The notes: a model not told the origin generated them from the letters alone. A stretch of 64,000 nucleotides of DNA from Lentzea terrae (GCF_003265345.1 NZ_QFWW01000008.1:94290-158289), one strand, 5' to 3'. Positions 8,216 through 18,262 are shown, counted from the first letter of the stretch. Numbers and translations: made by a program.

Positions 8216-9142
8216 TTAGAGGTCGAGCACCAGGCGGGGTGAGCGCGACCGTGACACGCAGATCATCATCGCGTCGCCGCACTCCTGTTCCTCCGCGGTG
8301 AGCACGGAGTCGCGGTGATCGGGCTCGCCGTCGAGCACGATCGTCTCGCAGGTGCCGCAGGTGCCTTCCTGGCACGACGAGAGCACGGCCACGCCCGCCT
8401 GCTCGACGACCGCGAGCACCGACTGGTCTGGCGGCACCCGCAGCACGGTCCCCGACTGCGCCAGCTCGACCTCGAACTCGTGCCGGGGTCCTCGCGCCGC
8501 ATCGGCTTTCGGCGCGAACCGTTCCACGTGGAGGGTGCCTTTCGGCCACGCCGCGCACTGCTGCTCGACGGCGGCCAGCAGCGGTTCCGGCCCGCAGCAG
8601 TACACCGCGGTGCCTTCTTCTGGTTCGCCCAGCAGCGTTTCCAGGTCCAGCAGGCCGTACTCGTCCTGCGGGCGGATCTCGACGTGGCCGAGGCGCTCCA
8701 GCTCGTCGCGGAACGCCATGGACGAGCGCGTCCTGCCGCCGTAGACCAGCCGCCAGTCGTGACCGGTCCGGTCCGCTTGAGCGATCATCGGCAGGATCGG
8801 CGTGATGCCGATGCCGCCCGCGATGAACAGGTAGCGCTTCGCCTCGACGAGTTCGAAGTGGTTGCGCGGCCCGGTCACCTCGATCAGCCCGCCCGCGGCG
8901 AGCACGTCGTGGACGTGCTGCGAACCACCGCGTCCGTCGGGCTCGCGCAGGACCGCGACCTGCCACGTCGTGGAGTCCGGTGCACCGCACAGCGAGTACT
9001 GGCGGACCAGGCCGTCGGTGAGCACCAGGTCGACGTGGGCACCCGGCGTCCAGGCCGGCAGCGCGTCGCCGTCCGGATGCCGCAGCGTCAGCAGCACCAC
9101 GCCGTCGGCGACCGTCTCCTTGTTCTCCAGCAAGAGTTTCAT
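8216..9142 (-). CDS. phthalate/vanillate-type oxygenase reductase (FNR + 2Fe-2S)
   Basis: A 308-aa class IA-type reductase that passes electrons from NAD(P)H through flavin to a 2Fe-2S cluster and on to a Rieske oxygenase. The order is an FMN domain (VRQYSLCGAP), an NAD domain (FIAGGIGITPILPMI and YCCGPEPLLAAVE), and a C-terminal plant-type ferredoxin with cysteines in SSCQEGTCGTCETI and a distal one in MMICVSRS. That order is that of the VanB/PDR family. ATG 9142 overlaps the stop of the preceding 52-aa gene (ATGA), so it is translationally coupled to the oxygenase operon. Confidence 0.9.
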   Translation of the reverse strand: MKLLLENKETVADGVVLLTLRHPDGDALPAWTPGAHVDLVLTDGLVRQYSLCGAPDSTTWQVAVLREPDGRGGSQHVHDVLAAGGLIEVTGPRNHFELVEAKRYLFIAGGIGITPILPMIAQADRTGHDWRLVYGGRTRSSMAFRDELERLGHVEIRPQDEYGLLDLETLLGEPEEGTAVYCCGPEPLLAAVEQQCAAWPKGTLHVERFAPKADAARGPRHEFEVELAQSGTVLRVPPDQSVLAVVEQAGVAVLSSCQEGTCGTCETIVLDGEPDHRDSVLTAEEQECGDAMMICVSRSRSPRLVLDL

Positions 9143-9297
9143 GGCGTGTGCCCCACGGGGTGGTCGAGCAGCCACTCCCACAGCTCGACCGGGTCCTCGA
9201 ACTCGCGCTCGGCGTCGCAGTGGCACACCGCGCGGAGCCGGTCGGTGCCCAGCACCCAGTGGATGCGGAACACCCGGTTGCCGGTGAGCACGTTCAT
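9139..9297 (-). CDS. 52-aa protein coupled between oxygenase and reductase
   Basis: A short gene with 4-nt ATGA overlaps at both ends (oxygenase stop at 9294-9296, reductase start at 9140-9142), which is strong evidence that it is translated. The product (MNVLTGNRVFRIHWVLG..., with VCHCDAEREFEDPVELWEWLL) is acidic and has one CHC motif. I do not recognise the family. The position suggests an accessory protein of the Rieske system, perhaps for electron transfer or assembly; that is inference from coupling only. Confidence 0.72.
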   Translation of the reverse strand: MNVLTGNRVFRIHWVLGTDRLRAVCHCDAEREFEDPVELWEWLLDHPVGHTP

Positions 9298-10328
9298 GCC
9301 TTCTCCCGCAGCCGCTTGAGCATCCGCCGCGCGGCGAGTCCACCGGTGTCGATGTTGACCGACAGTTCCTGGTAGCCGTCGGGTTCGTTCGCGATGACCT
9401 GCTCCAGCACGTTCAGCGCCACGACGTCCTGCATGACGACCGTGCGGTTGTTCTCCGCGAGGAACGCCGAGACCTCCTCGTCGCCGAGCGCGAAGTCCCG
9501 CGCCACGGCCCAGAAGTCGTGGGTCGTGTTCTCGGTCTCCGGCGTGATCGCATACACGACCTCGACGTGGAACGCGTCCGGGTCGGAGCCGTCGGGGTTG
9601 GGCACGGACCCGACCGGCGCGATGCGGCTGTGCAGTTTGTACAGACACGGCGGCGTGTACTCGATGTCCTGCCAGCGCGCGATCCTGCCCTGCAGACCGG
9701 TGGACTTCGAGTAGAACGGCGGGCATTCCGCGTCGTCCATGTGTCGTGACACGTAGACGATGCCGGCGTCCTCGTCGACCTCGGTCGTGATCGGGGTCGC
9801 GGCGACCTCCGGCGTGCCGATGTAACCGCCGTGCAGGTACGTCTCGTGCGAGAGGTCCAGCAGGTTGTCGACGAGCAGCTCGTACCTGGCGTTCAACGGT
9901 TCCATGCCGCAAACCGTCGTGTAGTCCGGTGCGACGAGCCACGGCGCCCGCGGGATCCGCGTCGCGTCCGCGTTGGCCGGGTCGCCGATGAAGACCCACA
10001 CGAACGAGTCCTGTTCCACCACCGGATACGGCAAAAGCCGTGCGGTGCGCGGGATCCGGGCCTGTCCCGGCACGGCGACGCACTTGCCGCCGGAGTCGTA
10101 GGTGAAGCCGTGGTAACCGCACACGACCTGGTCGTCGACGAGCCGCGAAGGCGGCTGCGACAACGGAAACCTCCGGTGCACGCAACGGTCGGGCATGGCC
10201 GTGACGGCTCCGTCGCGGGTGCGCCAGAACAGGATCGGCTCGCCGCAGACGGTCCGGGTGAACAGCTCGTGCTCGATCTCCGAACCGTACGCGGCGACGT
10301 ACCACTGGTCGCGCGGGAAGCCGGTCAT
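9294..10328 (-). CDS. Rieske aromatic ring-hydroxylating / O-demethylating oxygenase
   Basis: A 344-aa terminal oxygenase of the vanillate O-demethylase/phthalate dioxygenase type. The Rieske cluster ligands are CxH in DRCVHRRFPLS and CxxH in VCGYHGFTYD. The mononuclear-iron site is DNLLDLSHETYLH. It would hydroxylate or demethylate a methoxylated aromatic with electrons from the reductase two genes on. GGAG lies a few nt before ATG 10328. Promoter region 10329-10472 holds the palindrome TTTCCGGAAA (10397-10406) and no other feature I can name. Substrate unproven, though lignin-derived methoxy-aromatics fit the neighbourhood. Confidence 0.87.
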   Translation of the reverse strand: MTGFPRDQWYVAAYGSEIEHELFTRTVCGEPILFWRTRDGAVTAMPDRCVHRRFPLSQPPSRLVDDQVVCGYHGFTYDSGGKCVAVPGQARIPRTARLLPYPVVEQDSFVWVFIGDPANADATRIPRAPWLVAPDYTTVCGMEPLNARYELLVDNLLDLSHETYLHGGYIGTPEVAATPITTEVDEDAGIVYVSRHMDDAECPPFYSKSTGLQGRIARWQDIEYTPPCLYKLHSRIAPVGSVPNPDGSDPDAFHVEVVYAITPETENTTHDFWAVARDFALGDEEVSAFLAENNRTVVMQDVVALNVLEQVIANEPDGYQELSVNIDTGGLAARRMLKRLREKA

Positions 10329-10472
10329 CGGCTACTCCTTCTCCGTGGTGGGGAAGCCACAGAGTGACCGAGACCACCGCCGTCCTCGTAGCGTGGTTTC
10401 CGGAAAATGGAAGCCCTTGCGCCGACCGGGCGCACAAGATCACCCGGCCGGCGAGGGTCCTCTGTCAGACGA

Positions 10473-11954
10473 TCAGCGCTGGAGCGTCAGCACGGCCGGC
10501 CGCCAGGGCAGCGAGTTGTACGGACCGCCCGAGCCCGGTGGCAGCCCCTGGTACAGCAGCTGCAGGTTGCAGGGGTCGATGGTCTTGGTCTGGTCGGGGT
10601 TGGTGCGCACGAGATCGCCGTGGCTGATGTCGTTGCTCCACGTGGCGCCGCTGTTGGCCTTGCCGGCGAAGGGGTTGCTCTCGGTGCCGGCCTGCTCGGT
10701 CCACGAGCCGCCCAGGCTGGTGGCGGTGAACGAGCGGAAGTAGCGCCCGTTGGTGCCCATCGCCTCGACGAGCATGAGGTACTGGTTCTGGTCCTTGACC
10801 TTGTAGACCTCGACCGCTTCGAAGAGCTTCTCCCGCGTGTCGGTCATGATCGTGGTGTAGGACGTGCCGAAGCTGCCGGGGAAGTTCCCGATCGGCATGC
10901 TGGCGCGGTAGATGTTTCCGTTGTCACCGGCGAAGAACATGTACATGTTCGAGCCGTCGGCGATCAGCGTCTGGTCGAGGGCGCCACCGCCGGGGATGTT
11001 GCCGGAGAAGAGCTCCTGCGGCGCGGACCACCCGTTGGCGTTGGTGGGGTCGCTGGTGGTCCGGTAGCTGAACGTGGTGGGACCCCACTGGTAGGCGAGC
11101 ACCCAGATGTTCTTCGGGGCGAAGTACAGCAGCGTGGGCGCGACGGTGCCGATGTTCATCGTGTTCTGCGGCGCCGTGGCCATGTCCGACCAGTTGGTGA
11201 ACGTCCCGAAGTTCATCGAGCCGTAGTGCTGGCCGGTCTTGTCGACCGTAGATCCGTAGACCAGGTGCTTGCCGTTGTGGACAACGGTGGTGAAGTCCTT
11301 GAGCGAGATCCAGTCCGACTTCGGGTTCGCCAGCGGGCCGGTCGACGACCAGCGGTACGTCGACGGCAGCGAGCACGACGAGCTGTCGCCCACGCGGACG
11401 AGCTGCCACTGCTGGTTGGCGCCGTTCCAGTCGCCGTACTGCACGACCGCCGCCCCGTCCGCGGTCGACAGGCCGGTCACCTCGACGGCCTTACCGCTGT
11501 TGCGGTTGAGCAACCTGACGTGTCCGCCGTCGGAGTCCGCGAGCCGGAACTGCTGGTTGGTGCCGTTGTGATCGGTCCACTGCTGGACCTTCCCGCCGTC
11601 CGCGGTGGACCAGCTGCCGACCTCGAGGACCTTGCCGGAGCTCTTCGACTTCAACCGGTAGTAGCCGCCGCCGGAGTCCACGAACTGCCACTGCTGGTTG
11701 GCCCCGTCGTGCCGGGACCACTGGTGGATCGCCGCACCGTCCGCGGACGAAGAACTGGCGACGTCCATCGCCTTGCCGCTGTTGCGGTTGACCAACACGT
11801 ACCACGCGTTGGTGTCGACGGTCGCCGCCGACGCCGCGCTGGTGTTGACCGCGACTGCCGCGGCGCCCACGAGGACGGTCGCGAGCGCGGTGCTCAGCGC
11901 GGACGTCCAACGGCTGCGCCGCTTTCTCGGTGTGACCTGCCCCATCGAATCCAC
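10473..11954 (-). CDS. secreted GH62 alpha-L-arabinofuranosidase with ricin-type CBM13
   Basis: A 493-aa secreted enzyme. A basic signal peptide (cleavage near SAASA, residue 44) leads into a ricin-B/CBM13 trefoil with the repeated QxW motifs NQQWQF, NQQFRL and NQQWQL. A C-terminal GH62 domain follows from about residue 195 ([17 protein letters not shown]..., [13 protein letters not shown], ending [13 protein letters not shown]). GH62 enzymes remove arabinose side chains from arabinoxylan, and the trefoil binds the polymer. The GTG start is 7 nt from AAGGAG. The gene lies 21 nt downstream of the GH29 gene, so one transcript is likely. Confidence 0.88.
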   Translation of the reverse strand: MDSMGQVTPRKRRSRWTSALSTALATVLVGAAAVAVNTSAASAATVDTNAWYVLVNRNSGKAMDVASSSSADGAAIHQWSRHDGANQQWQFVDSGGGYYRLKSKSSGKVLEVGSWSTADGGKVQQWTDHNGTNQQFRLADSDGGHVRLLNRNSGKAVEVTGLSTADGAAVVQYGDWNGANQQWQLVRVGDSSSCSLPSTYRWSSTGPLANPKSDWISLKDFTTVVHNGKHLVYGSTVDKTGQHYGSMNFGTFTNWSDMATAPQNTMNIGTVAPTLLYFAPKNIWVLAYQWGPTTFSYRTTSDPTNANGWSAPQELFSGNIPGGGALDQTLIADGSNMYMFFAGDNGNIYRASMPIGNFPGSFGTSYTTIMTDTREKLFEAVEVYKVKDQNQYLMLVEAMGTNGRYFRSFTATSLGGSWTEQAGTESNPFAGKANSGATWSNDISHGDLVRTNPDQTKTIDPCNLQLLYQGLPPGSGGPYNSLPWRPAVLTLQR

Positions 11955-11975
11955 GGTGATTCTCCTTCAACTCGG

Positions 11976-13973
11976 TCAGACGGCCGAGATCGTCCAGTGG
12001 TTGTTGGTGCTGCCGTTGGGAGTCCACAAGACCACCGTGGACCCCGAGGTCGTGTTGCCGGCGCCGTCCAGCGCGGTTCCGGTGCCCCGGTTGATGATCT
12101 GGTAGCGGCCGTTGCCGACGTGGTTGAGCCGCCACTGCTGGTTGACGCTGCCGTTCCAGGTGTTCTGCACAGCGCTCGCACCGTTGGCCGTGGCTCCCGC
12201 GCTGTCGGCCACCATGCCGTTGGTGCGGTTGACGAGCCGGTAGTAGCCGCCGCCTGCGTCGACCAGCTGCCACTGGAGGTTCGGGCTGCCGTCCCAGGTC
12301 CACTGCTTCACGATCGACCCCGCCGCGACGGTGCCGCCGCCGTCGAGGGCCAGGTTGCTGGTCGCGTTGGTGATCCGGGCCCAGCCGGTCGGCAGCGGTG
12401 CCGCGCCCAGCGCAGGAATTTGGCCGGAGAAGGTCAGCTTCACCACGTACGCGGCCGCCGCGAACGGTGCGCCGGCGGACGGCATGGAGATGTGCAGGCC
12501 GGAGCTGTCCTGCGTGCGGTTCGGCAGGTTCGTGTAGGTGCCCGCGGTGGGGCCGAGCAGCTGCACCGAGGCCAGCGTGCCGAGGTTGATCCGCGCCGTG
12601 GTCAGCGTGGTGATGTTCAGGGTGCTGCCCGGCCAGCCGAGCACGGTGGCGTAGAGAACCGTGCCGGCCTTGTTGCGGGTGAAGCGGATGTCCGTGTTGG
12701 TCCCGGCCCGCGGCGTGGTGAAGGAACCGCCGCCCATCTTGGTCGGCCCTTCGCCGTACGCCGTCCAGGCACGGGTGGCGTAGATCGACTCGCCGAAGCG
12801 CTTGAGGTAGTCGCCCATGCCCAGCAGGATCGAGCGCTGCTCACCCGGGATGGTGCCGTCCGCCATCGGCGCGATGTTGAGGACCATGTTGCCGTTCTTG
12901 CTGACCCGGTCGATCAGCGAGTGCAGCATGGCGTTGAGCGAGTAGTACCCGATTCCGACGGTGTAGCACCAGCTCGAGCTGGAGATGCTGTCGTCGGTCA
13001 GCCAGTACGGGTGCTGGATGTCGGCTGGGCCGCCGCGCTCGAAGTCGAAGACCTGGCCCTTGTTGTTGAAGCCGTCCTTGTAGGTGGCGACGACTTCCTT
13101 GTCCCATGCCACGGCTTTGTTGTAGTAGTACGCCAGGAACTTGAGCCGTTGCCCTTCGTCCACAGCGGACAGGTTGAAGTCCTGCCACAGGATGTCGGGC
13201 TGGAAGACGTCGACGACTTCCTTGAGCTTGTCGTACCAGAGCTGGTTCTCCGCGGCCGAGCCGAGCTGCCCGTAGAGCTTCCGCAAGGTGGTGCTGGACT
13301 GCATGGGCGCGTGCTCGTAGAAGCCGGTGAAGTTGTACGCGTGGTGCATCGCCACCATGAGCTTCATGCCCTTGGCCCGGATCGCGTCCGCGTGCAGCCG
13401 CACCAGGTCCAGCCGAGGTCCCCGCGCGACGGAGTTCCACTCGTTGACGGCGCTGTTCCACATCGAGTAGCCGTCGTGGTGCTCGGCGACCGGCCCCGCG
13501 AACTTCGCGCCGGCGTCGGCGAACAGCTGCGCCCACTCGACGGGGTCGAAGTTGCCGCCCGCCGACCGCAGCTTCGGGGCGAACTGGTGGAAGTTGCCGT
13601 TCTTGTCCCGCGCCCCGTCGATGAAGTTGTGGTACGGCCAGGCAGCCGGTTCACCGAACACGCTCTTGTGGTGAGTGTTCGCGTTGGAACCGGCGAGGTA
13701 CATGTTGCGCGGGTACCACTCGTTGTCGTAGGCCGGGACGCTGAACACTCCCCAGTGGAAGTAGATCCCGAACTTCGCGTCCTGGAACCACTCCGGCGCC
13801 GGCGGGTGCTGGTCGACCGACGCCCAGGTCGGGTCGTAGTGGGCCGGTCCGGGAATCGTGGCACCGGCGGGGACGCGCCGCACCACGTCGAACGTGCCGG
13901 ACAGCGCTGTCGCCGCGCCGGTCACGCCCAAGGCGGTGAGGAACGAACGACGGTTGCGGGGGACTGGTGGCAT
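11976..13973 (-). CDS. secreted GH29 alpha-L-fucosidase with ricin-type domain
   Basis: A 665-aa exported glycosidase. The N-terminus RNRRSFLTALGVTGAA is a Tat-type signal. The GH29 catalytic domain follows (FGIYFHWGVFSVPAYDNEWY, GPVAEHHDGYSMW, and the probable nucleophile aspartate in PDILWQDFN near residue 262). The C-terminal 130 residues form a ricin trefoil (NLQWQL, NQQWRL, NNHWTI). It should release fucose from glycans. GGGAGGA lies 5 nt before ATG. Upstream, 13974-14259 is non-coding promoter DNA with only weak palindromes (for example CCAGC/GCTGG near 14106-14124). Confidence 0.86.
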   Translation of the reverse strand: MPPVPRNRRSFLTALGVTGAATALSGTFDVVRRVPAGATIPGPAHYDPTWASVDQHPPAPEWFQDAKFGIYFHWGVFSVPAYDNEWYPRNMYLAGSNANTHHKSVFGEPAAWPYHNFIDGARDKNGNFHQFAPKLRSAGGNFDPVEWAQLFADAGAKFAGPVAEHHDGYSMWNSAVNEWNSVARGPRLDLVRLHADAIRAKGMKLMVAMHHAYNFTGFYEHAPMQSSTTLRKLYGQLGSAAENQLWYDKLKEVVDVFQPDILWQDFNLSAVDEGQRLKFLAYYYNKAVAWDKEVVATYKDGFNNKGQVFDFERGGPADIQHPYWLTDDSISSSSWCYTVGIGYYSLNAMLHSLIDRVSKNGNMVLNIAPMADGTIPGEQRSILLGMGDYLKRFGESIYATRAWTAYGEGPTKMGGGSFTTPRAGTNTDIRFTRNKAGTVLYATVLGWPGSTLNITTLTTARINLGTLASVQLLGPTAGTYTNLPNRTQDSSGLHISMPSAGAPFAAAAYVVKLTFSGQIPALGAAPLPTGWARITNATSNLALDGGGTVAAGSIVKQWTWDGSPNLQWQLVDAGGGYYRLVNRTNGMVADSAGATANGASAVQNTWNGSVNQQWRLNHVGNGRYQIINRGTGTALDGAGNTTSGSTVVLWTPNGSTNNHWTISAV

Positions 13974-14259
13974 GAGGTTCCTCCCGATCGGCGCGACAGC
14001 CGCAACACCCGAGACATCTGACGTTAAGGGCAGGAAACCTGAACCGTCAACAATCGCGTGCGGGTCGATGTCGGAGGTGAACCAGCCGAGAATCCCCTTA
14101 GTTACCAGCGGTTATGTAGCTGGACGGCGTCGCATCGACATGCTGACCTCGGTCGTTCGACGATCAGCTCTGCCTTGTGGCCGAATTGCGGCGAACGGGA
14201 TTCATCCGATGTATAGGCCGTTCGAGTGGACTGTGTCTCCTCGCGAAACCGAGGAGGGC

Positions 14260-14967
14260 TCAACTGTCCATTCCGGACTTCCGGCTGTCGTTCGACAGCA
14301 TCGCGCGCAGCCACGCTTCCGAGGTGTTGACGTGCACCATGGCGGTGGACTGCGCGAGCAGCTGGTCGCGCGAGAGCAGTGCGCGGTAGATCGCCTCGTG
14401 CTCGGCGAGGGTGATGTGCGCGGCGTTGCCCTCGATGAGGCCGCGCCACACCCGTGCCCGGACGGTCCGGGTGGACAACCCCTCCAGCAGGGAAGCCAGC
14501 GTCTCGTTGCCGGTCGCGGCGACCACGGTCCGGTGGAAGGCGGTGTCGTACTGCATGAGCAGTTCGGCGTCACCCTGAGCGGCCCGCATGTCCTCGAGGA
14601 TCTTGCCCAGGGCGTCGAGGTCCGCCGACGACATGCGGATCGCGGCCAGCCCGGTGGCCATCGGTTCCAGCAGTCGCCGCACCTCCACGACTTCCAGCAT
14701 GGTGTCGTCGCGCAGCAGTTCCACCGCGAGGCCGACTCCTTCGAGCAGCAGCCGCGGCCCGAGGCTGGTGACGTACGTGCCGTCACCGCGGCGCACGTCG
14801 AGCACGCGCGCCGCCTCCAGGACCTTGACCGCTTCGCGCACACCGCTGCGGGACAACCCGATCTGGGCGGCCAGCTGGGGTTCGGGTGGCAGGCGCGCAC
14901 CGGGAGGCAGCTCACCGGACCGGATCATGGCCCGGATCTTCGTGATGGCCTCGTCGGTCAGTGCCAT
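14260..14967 (-). CDS. GntR-family (FadR/FCD) transcriptional regulator
   Basis: A 235-aa regulator. An N-terminal winged helix of GntR type (KIRAMIRSGELPPGARLPPE, then GLSRSGVREAVKVLEAARVL, with RRGDGTYV as the wing) is joined to an FCD ligand domain whose metal-binding histidines are likely in DTAFHRTVVAATGN and EHEAIYRAL. ATG 14967 is preferred because the fold begins at ALTDEAITK; an upstream ATG at 15003 would add 12 residues. It lies just upstream of the GH29/GH62 genes on the same strand and could sense a released sugar or acid, which is inference. Confidence 0.83.
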   Translation of the reverse strand: MALTDEAITKIRAMIRSGELPPGARLPPEPQLAAQIGLSRSGVREAVKVLEAARVLDVRRGDGTYVTSLGPRLLLEGVGLAVELLRDDTMLEVVEVRRLLEPMATGLAAIRMSSADLDALGKILEDMRAAQGDAELLMQYDTAFHRTVVAATGNETLASLLEGLSTRTVRARVWRGLIEGNAAHITLAEHEAIYRALLSRDQLLAQSTAMVHVNTSEAWLRAMLSNDSRKSGMDS

Positions 14968-15028
14968 GCCAGCCCCCGATGCGCCGCGCGAAGCAGAGAT
15001 CATATCTTTCCGGCTGATCGGTTTCGGG

Positions 15029-18000
15029 TCACCTGAGCTCGTAAGCGCGCAGGATCGTCTGCTGCACCGAGTTGTCGCCGGCGTCGGTGGCGGTGGCGCG
15101 CAACGACACCGTGCGAGCGTTCGGCGGGTGGTGCAGCACCGCGTCCCACCCGGACTCGGTGGGCAGCAACTGCACGGGGAACCACGTGGTTCCTTCGTCG
15201 TAGGAGGCGAAGACGGAGATCCCCATCAGCGCGGCCGGTTGGGCACCCGTGATCCGTTGCACCGTCAGCGGCACGCGGAACTCCTGCCCGGCCGGCGCGG
15301 CGTTGCGCTCGTCGACCGGTGGCGCGAACCGGATCACTTGCAGCGGCAGCGAGATCGACGTGGTGTCGTCGACCCGGCTTGAGTGGAACGTCCACTCGGC
15401 GTGGATCCGCGGCGACAACGGCGTGCCCGCGGCCGACTGCTCGGCGTCGGCGACGAGCCGGTACCTGCCCGGTTCGGCCGGCAACTGAGCCCAGGCACTG
15501 ACGTTGCCGAACGGGATGGAGCCCGGTCCGATGAGGTCGTGGTCGCGGAACAACGACACGGTGCCGGTCATGCCGGGCAGGTAGCCCGAGTGGCCGGGCG
15601 ACTGGTCGCCGTACAACGGGATCTGGAAGAGGACGGTGTTGCCGAAGCGGTACGCCGCGCTGTCCACCGGCGCGAGGCTCGGGCCGAACACCGCGGCGTT
15701 CCAGCGTTCGGAGACCCGTCCGGCCGCCGGGTAGCTGCTGCTGGCGATCTGCTGCGACACGAAGGTTTCGCTGTCGTCGGTGTAGACGTTGAAGTAGGTC
15801 TGCCAGGTCCACGGTCCGGGCGAGCGGTACTCGGTGCGCACGCTGGGCAATGGAGTCCTGAGAGAGTTCCACGGGACGACGAACCACCCGTCGGAGATGG
15901 CCGAGACCGTCTTGACGACGTGCTGCGGCACCTCGCCCTGGGAGGCGTTCCTGGTCTCGACGGCGGTGAGCTGGTCGTCGTGCACCGACCACCTCGGCTC
16001 GGGGATGTGACCGGTGGAGGGGAACACCAGGTGATAGCTCCACGAGGAGTCCTTTTCGGACACCACGACCGTGCCGACCGTGTTGCGGCACTGCGAACCG
16101 GTGTCGTCCTTCGCCGGTGCGATGCGGAGGTCGGCCAGGCGCGCGGCCGAAGCGCTGAACATCGCTTTGCCGGCAGGGGTGTCGCACGCGACGGTGAGCG
16201 TGCCGCCCAGATCGGTGCTGTCGGGGCGGTCCACGGTGACCTGTGCCGGGCGTGCGGTCCGCGCGTCGAGGACGAACGCGCCGTCCTGGCCGATCGAGAC
16301 GACCCGCACGATCGCGGAGACCTGCCAGCTGTCGGGCCGTGCTCCTGGTTCGAAGACGTTGGTGGCGAGCAGATGCCGGCCTGCCGGAACCCGTGCGGAG
16401 AGCCTGCCGTCGTCGCGCTGGACGAACCGGCAGCGTTCGCCGGTCTCGAGGCTGACGCAGATGGGGTAGCCGGTGAAGGGTTTTCCCGCGCTGTCGAGCG
16501 TCACCAGATCGATGGCGTGGTGCGGCACGGCGTCCTTGGACAGCGCGATCGGTACCCGCACGACGTCCTGGCCGTTCGTCCCGACCAGCCATCCGCTGTA
16601 GTTGCCGGACGATGCGGACACGTGGATGGCAGCCCGCACGGTGACCTGGACCGTGCCCGCGGCCGGCACGGTCACCTCGTCGACGTCGGTGCTGAACATG
16701 CCAGCCCTCGCAGGATTCCCGGCGCTGTCACGCACGTCCGTGGAGAGGCGGAGGGGCGTCGGTACCTGACCGGTGTTGTGGATCGTGACGACCTGGCTCA
16801 GGTTCTGGTCGTACACCTGGCCGAAACTCACTCCGCCCGGGCTCGCGTGGAGGTGCTGCCGGACGAGCCTCGCCACGTCGATCCGCCCGGCGCCCTGGGC
16901 GTACACGGTCTCTCCCGGCAACACCTTGGCGGTGCTCATGAGCGCGGCCTTCAGCTCCGGTGCCCGCCAGCCGGGGCGGCTCTCGGCGAGCACCGCCGCG
17001 GCCGCGGCGACGTGCGGTGCCGCCATCGACGTGCCGGAAGCCGTGGTGTAGCGGTCGTCGACGGGCGTGCCCATCCCGGTGTCCTTCGCCCGCGCCGCGG
17101 TGATGTCGACGCCGGGTGCGGTGATCTCGGGCTTGAGCAGGCTGTCGAACGCACGTGGACCCCGAGCGGAGAACCGTGCGACGTCGTCCTGCTTCGTCAC
17201 CGCGCCGACGGTGAGCGCCTCCCGCGCGGCGGCAGGCGAGCCGAGCACCGCGGGATTGTTGCCCGCCGCCACGACGAACAACGCGCCCGTCTGCTTCGTG
17301 AGCCGGTCGACGGCGACCGACATGACGTCGTCGCCCGCGCTGGGGGCACCGGTGCCGAGGCTGAGGTTGACGATCCGCGCGCCGTTCTCGGTCGCCCATT
17401 CCATGCCGGCGACGACCCAGGACAGGTAACCGGAACCCCAGTCGTCCAGCACTTTGCCGGACAGCAACGACGTCGCGGGCGCACCACCGCGGAAGTGGTC
17501 GCCCGACGCGGTTCCGGTGCCGCGGATGATCGAGGACACGTGGGTGCCGTGGCCGTACCGGTCGGACGCGCCGCTGGTGCTGCCGGTGAAGTCGCGCTCG
17601 GCCACGACCGCGCCCGCGAGGTCGGGATGTCCCGCGTCGACACCGGTGTCCAGCACCGCGACCTTGATCCCCTTGCCGCTGTACCCGGCCGACCACGCCG
17701 CGGGCATGCCGATCTGCGGCATGCTGTCGCGCAGCGAGACCTGGACCTTGCGGTCGAGCCAGATCTTGCGGACGCTCGGAGCGGTCAGCTTCGACCAGGT
17801 GGACGCCGCCTGTGTTTTGGGCACCTGCACCGCGGAACCCGGCAGGCTCGCGAGCCTCCGCGCGGACCCGAACGCTGCGACCCGTTCGTCGTGCTGCACC
17901 ACCAGCCGCAGTTCGGTGTCGTTGCCCTCGGCCAGGAGCTGCGGCACGTCGAAGAGTTGTTCGTCGAGTCTTCCTGCCGCCACGAGCGTTGCCGCGTCGG

Positions 18001-18262
18001 CCGGAATGACGTAGTGGTGGCCGGGAACCTCGTGCTGCAGGAACCGGATCCCGTCGCGCCCGCGTCCCGGCTGCGGCAGGTAGACGGTGCGGCCACCGGG
18101 GATTCTGCGCTCCACCACCTGGTCACCGGTGACCAGCGTGACAGTTCTGTCCTGTTCGGACGGTGTGGCTGGGCGCGGTGGATCGGCGGAGGAGGGTGCT
18201 GCGGTGAGTGCCACGAGCAGCAAGGCCGCGAACCACCGCAGTCGCCTTCTCTTGTGTTCCAT
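15029..18262 (-). CDS. large secreted subtilisin-family (S8) serine protease
   Basis: A 1077-aa secreted peptidase. A signal peptide is followed by a propeptide of about 150 residues, then the S8 domain with its catalytic triad: Asp in VAVLDTGVDAGHPD (near residue 205), His in RYGHGTHVSS (near 238) and Ser in ASGTSMAAPHVAA (near 409). The oxyanion region is VVAAGNNPA. The C-terminal 600 residues are beta-rich repeats typical of actinomycete subtilases. No clear Shine-Dalgarno precedes ATG 18262, and a hairpin and a DasR-like palindrome lie in its 5' region. It may act in extracellular protein turnover. Confidence 0.9.
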   Translation of the reverse strand: MEHKRRRLRWFAALLLVALTAAPSSADPPRPATPSEQDRTVTLVTGDQVVERRIPGGRTVYLPQPGRGRDGIRFLQHEVPGHHYVIPADAATLVAAGRLDEQLFDVPQLLAEGNDTELRLVVQHDERVAAFGSARRLASLPGSAVQVPKTQAASTWSKLTAPSVRKIWLDRKVQVSLRDSMPQIGMPAAWSAGYSGKGIKVAVLDTGVDAGHPDLAGAVVAERDFTGSTSGASDRYGHGTHVSSIIRGTGTASGDHFRGGAPATSLLSGKVLDDWGSGYLSWVVAGMEWATENGARIVNLSLGTGAPSAGDDVMSVAVDRLTKQTGALFVVAAGNNPAVLGSPAAAREALTVGAVTKQDDVARFSARGPRAFDSLLKPEITAPGVDITAARAKDTGMGTPVDDRYTTASGTSMAAPHVAAAAAVLAESRPGWRAPELKAALMSTAKVLPGETVYAQGAGRIDVARLVRQHLHASPGGVSFGQVYDQNLSQVVTIHNTGQVPTPLRLSTDVRDSAGNPARAGMFSTDVDEVTVPAAGTVQVTVRAAIHVSASSGNYSGWLVGTNGQDVVRVPIALSKDAVPHHAIDLVTLDSAGKPFTGYPICVSLETGERCRFVQRDDGRLSARVPAGRHLLATNVFEPGARPDSWQVSAIVRVVSIGQDGAFVLDARTARPAQVTVDRPDSTDLGGTLTVACDTPAGKAMFSASAARLADLRIAPAKDDTGSQCRNTVGTVVVSEKDSSWSYHLVFPSTGHIPEPRWSVHDDQLTAVETRNASQGEVPQHVVKTVSAISDGWFVVPWNSLRTPLPSVRTEYRSPGPWTWQTYFNVYTDDSETFVSQQIASSSYPAAGRVSERWNAAVFGPSLAPVDSAAYRFGNTVLFQIPLYGDQSPGHSGYLPGMTGTVSLFRDHDLIGPGSIPFGNVSAWAQLPAEPGRYRLVADAEQSAAGTPLSPRIHAEWTFHSSRVDDTTSISLPLQVIRFAPPVDERNAAPAGQEFRVPLTVQRITGAQPAALMGISVFASYDEGTTWFPVQLLPTESGWDAVLHHPPNARTVSLRATATDAGDNSVQQTILRAYELR

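Noticed and set aside
10407..14021. A 1204-codon plus-strand open frame
   Set aside because: Antisense to the well-supported GH62, GH29 and intergenic sequence; low-complexity Arg/Val/Gly composition typical of shadow frames in GC-rich DNA.
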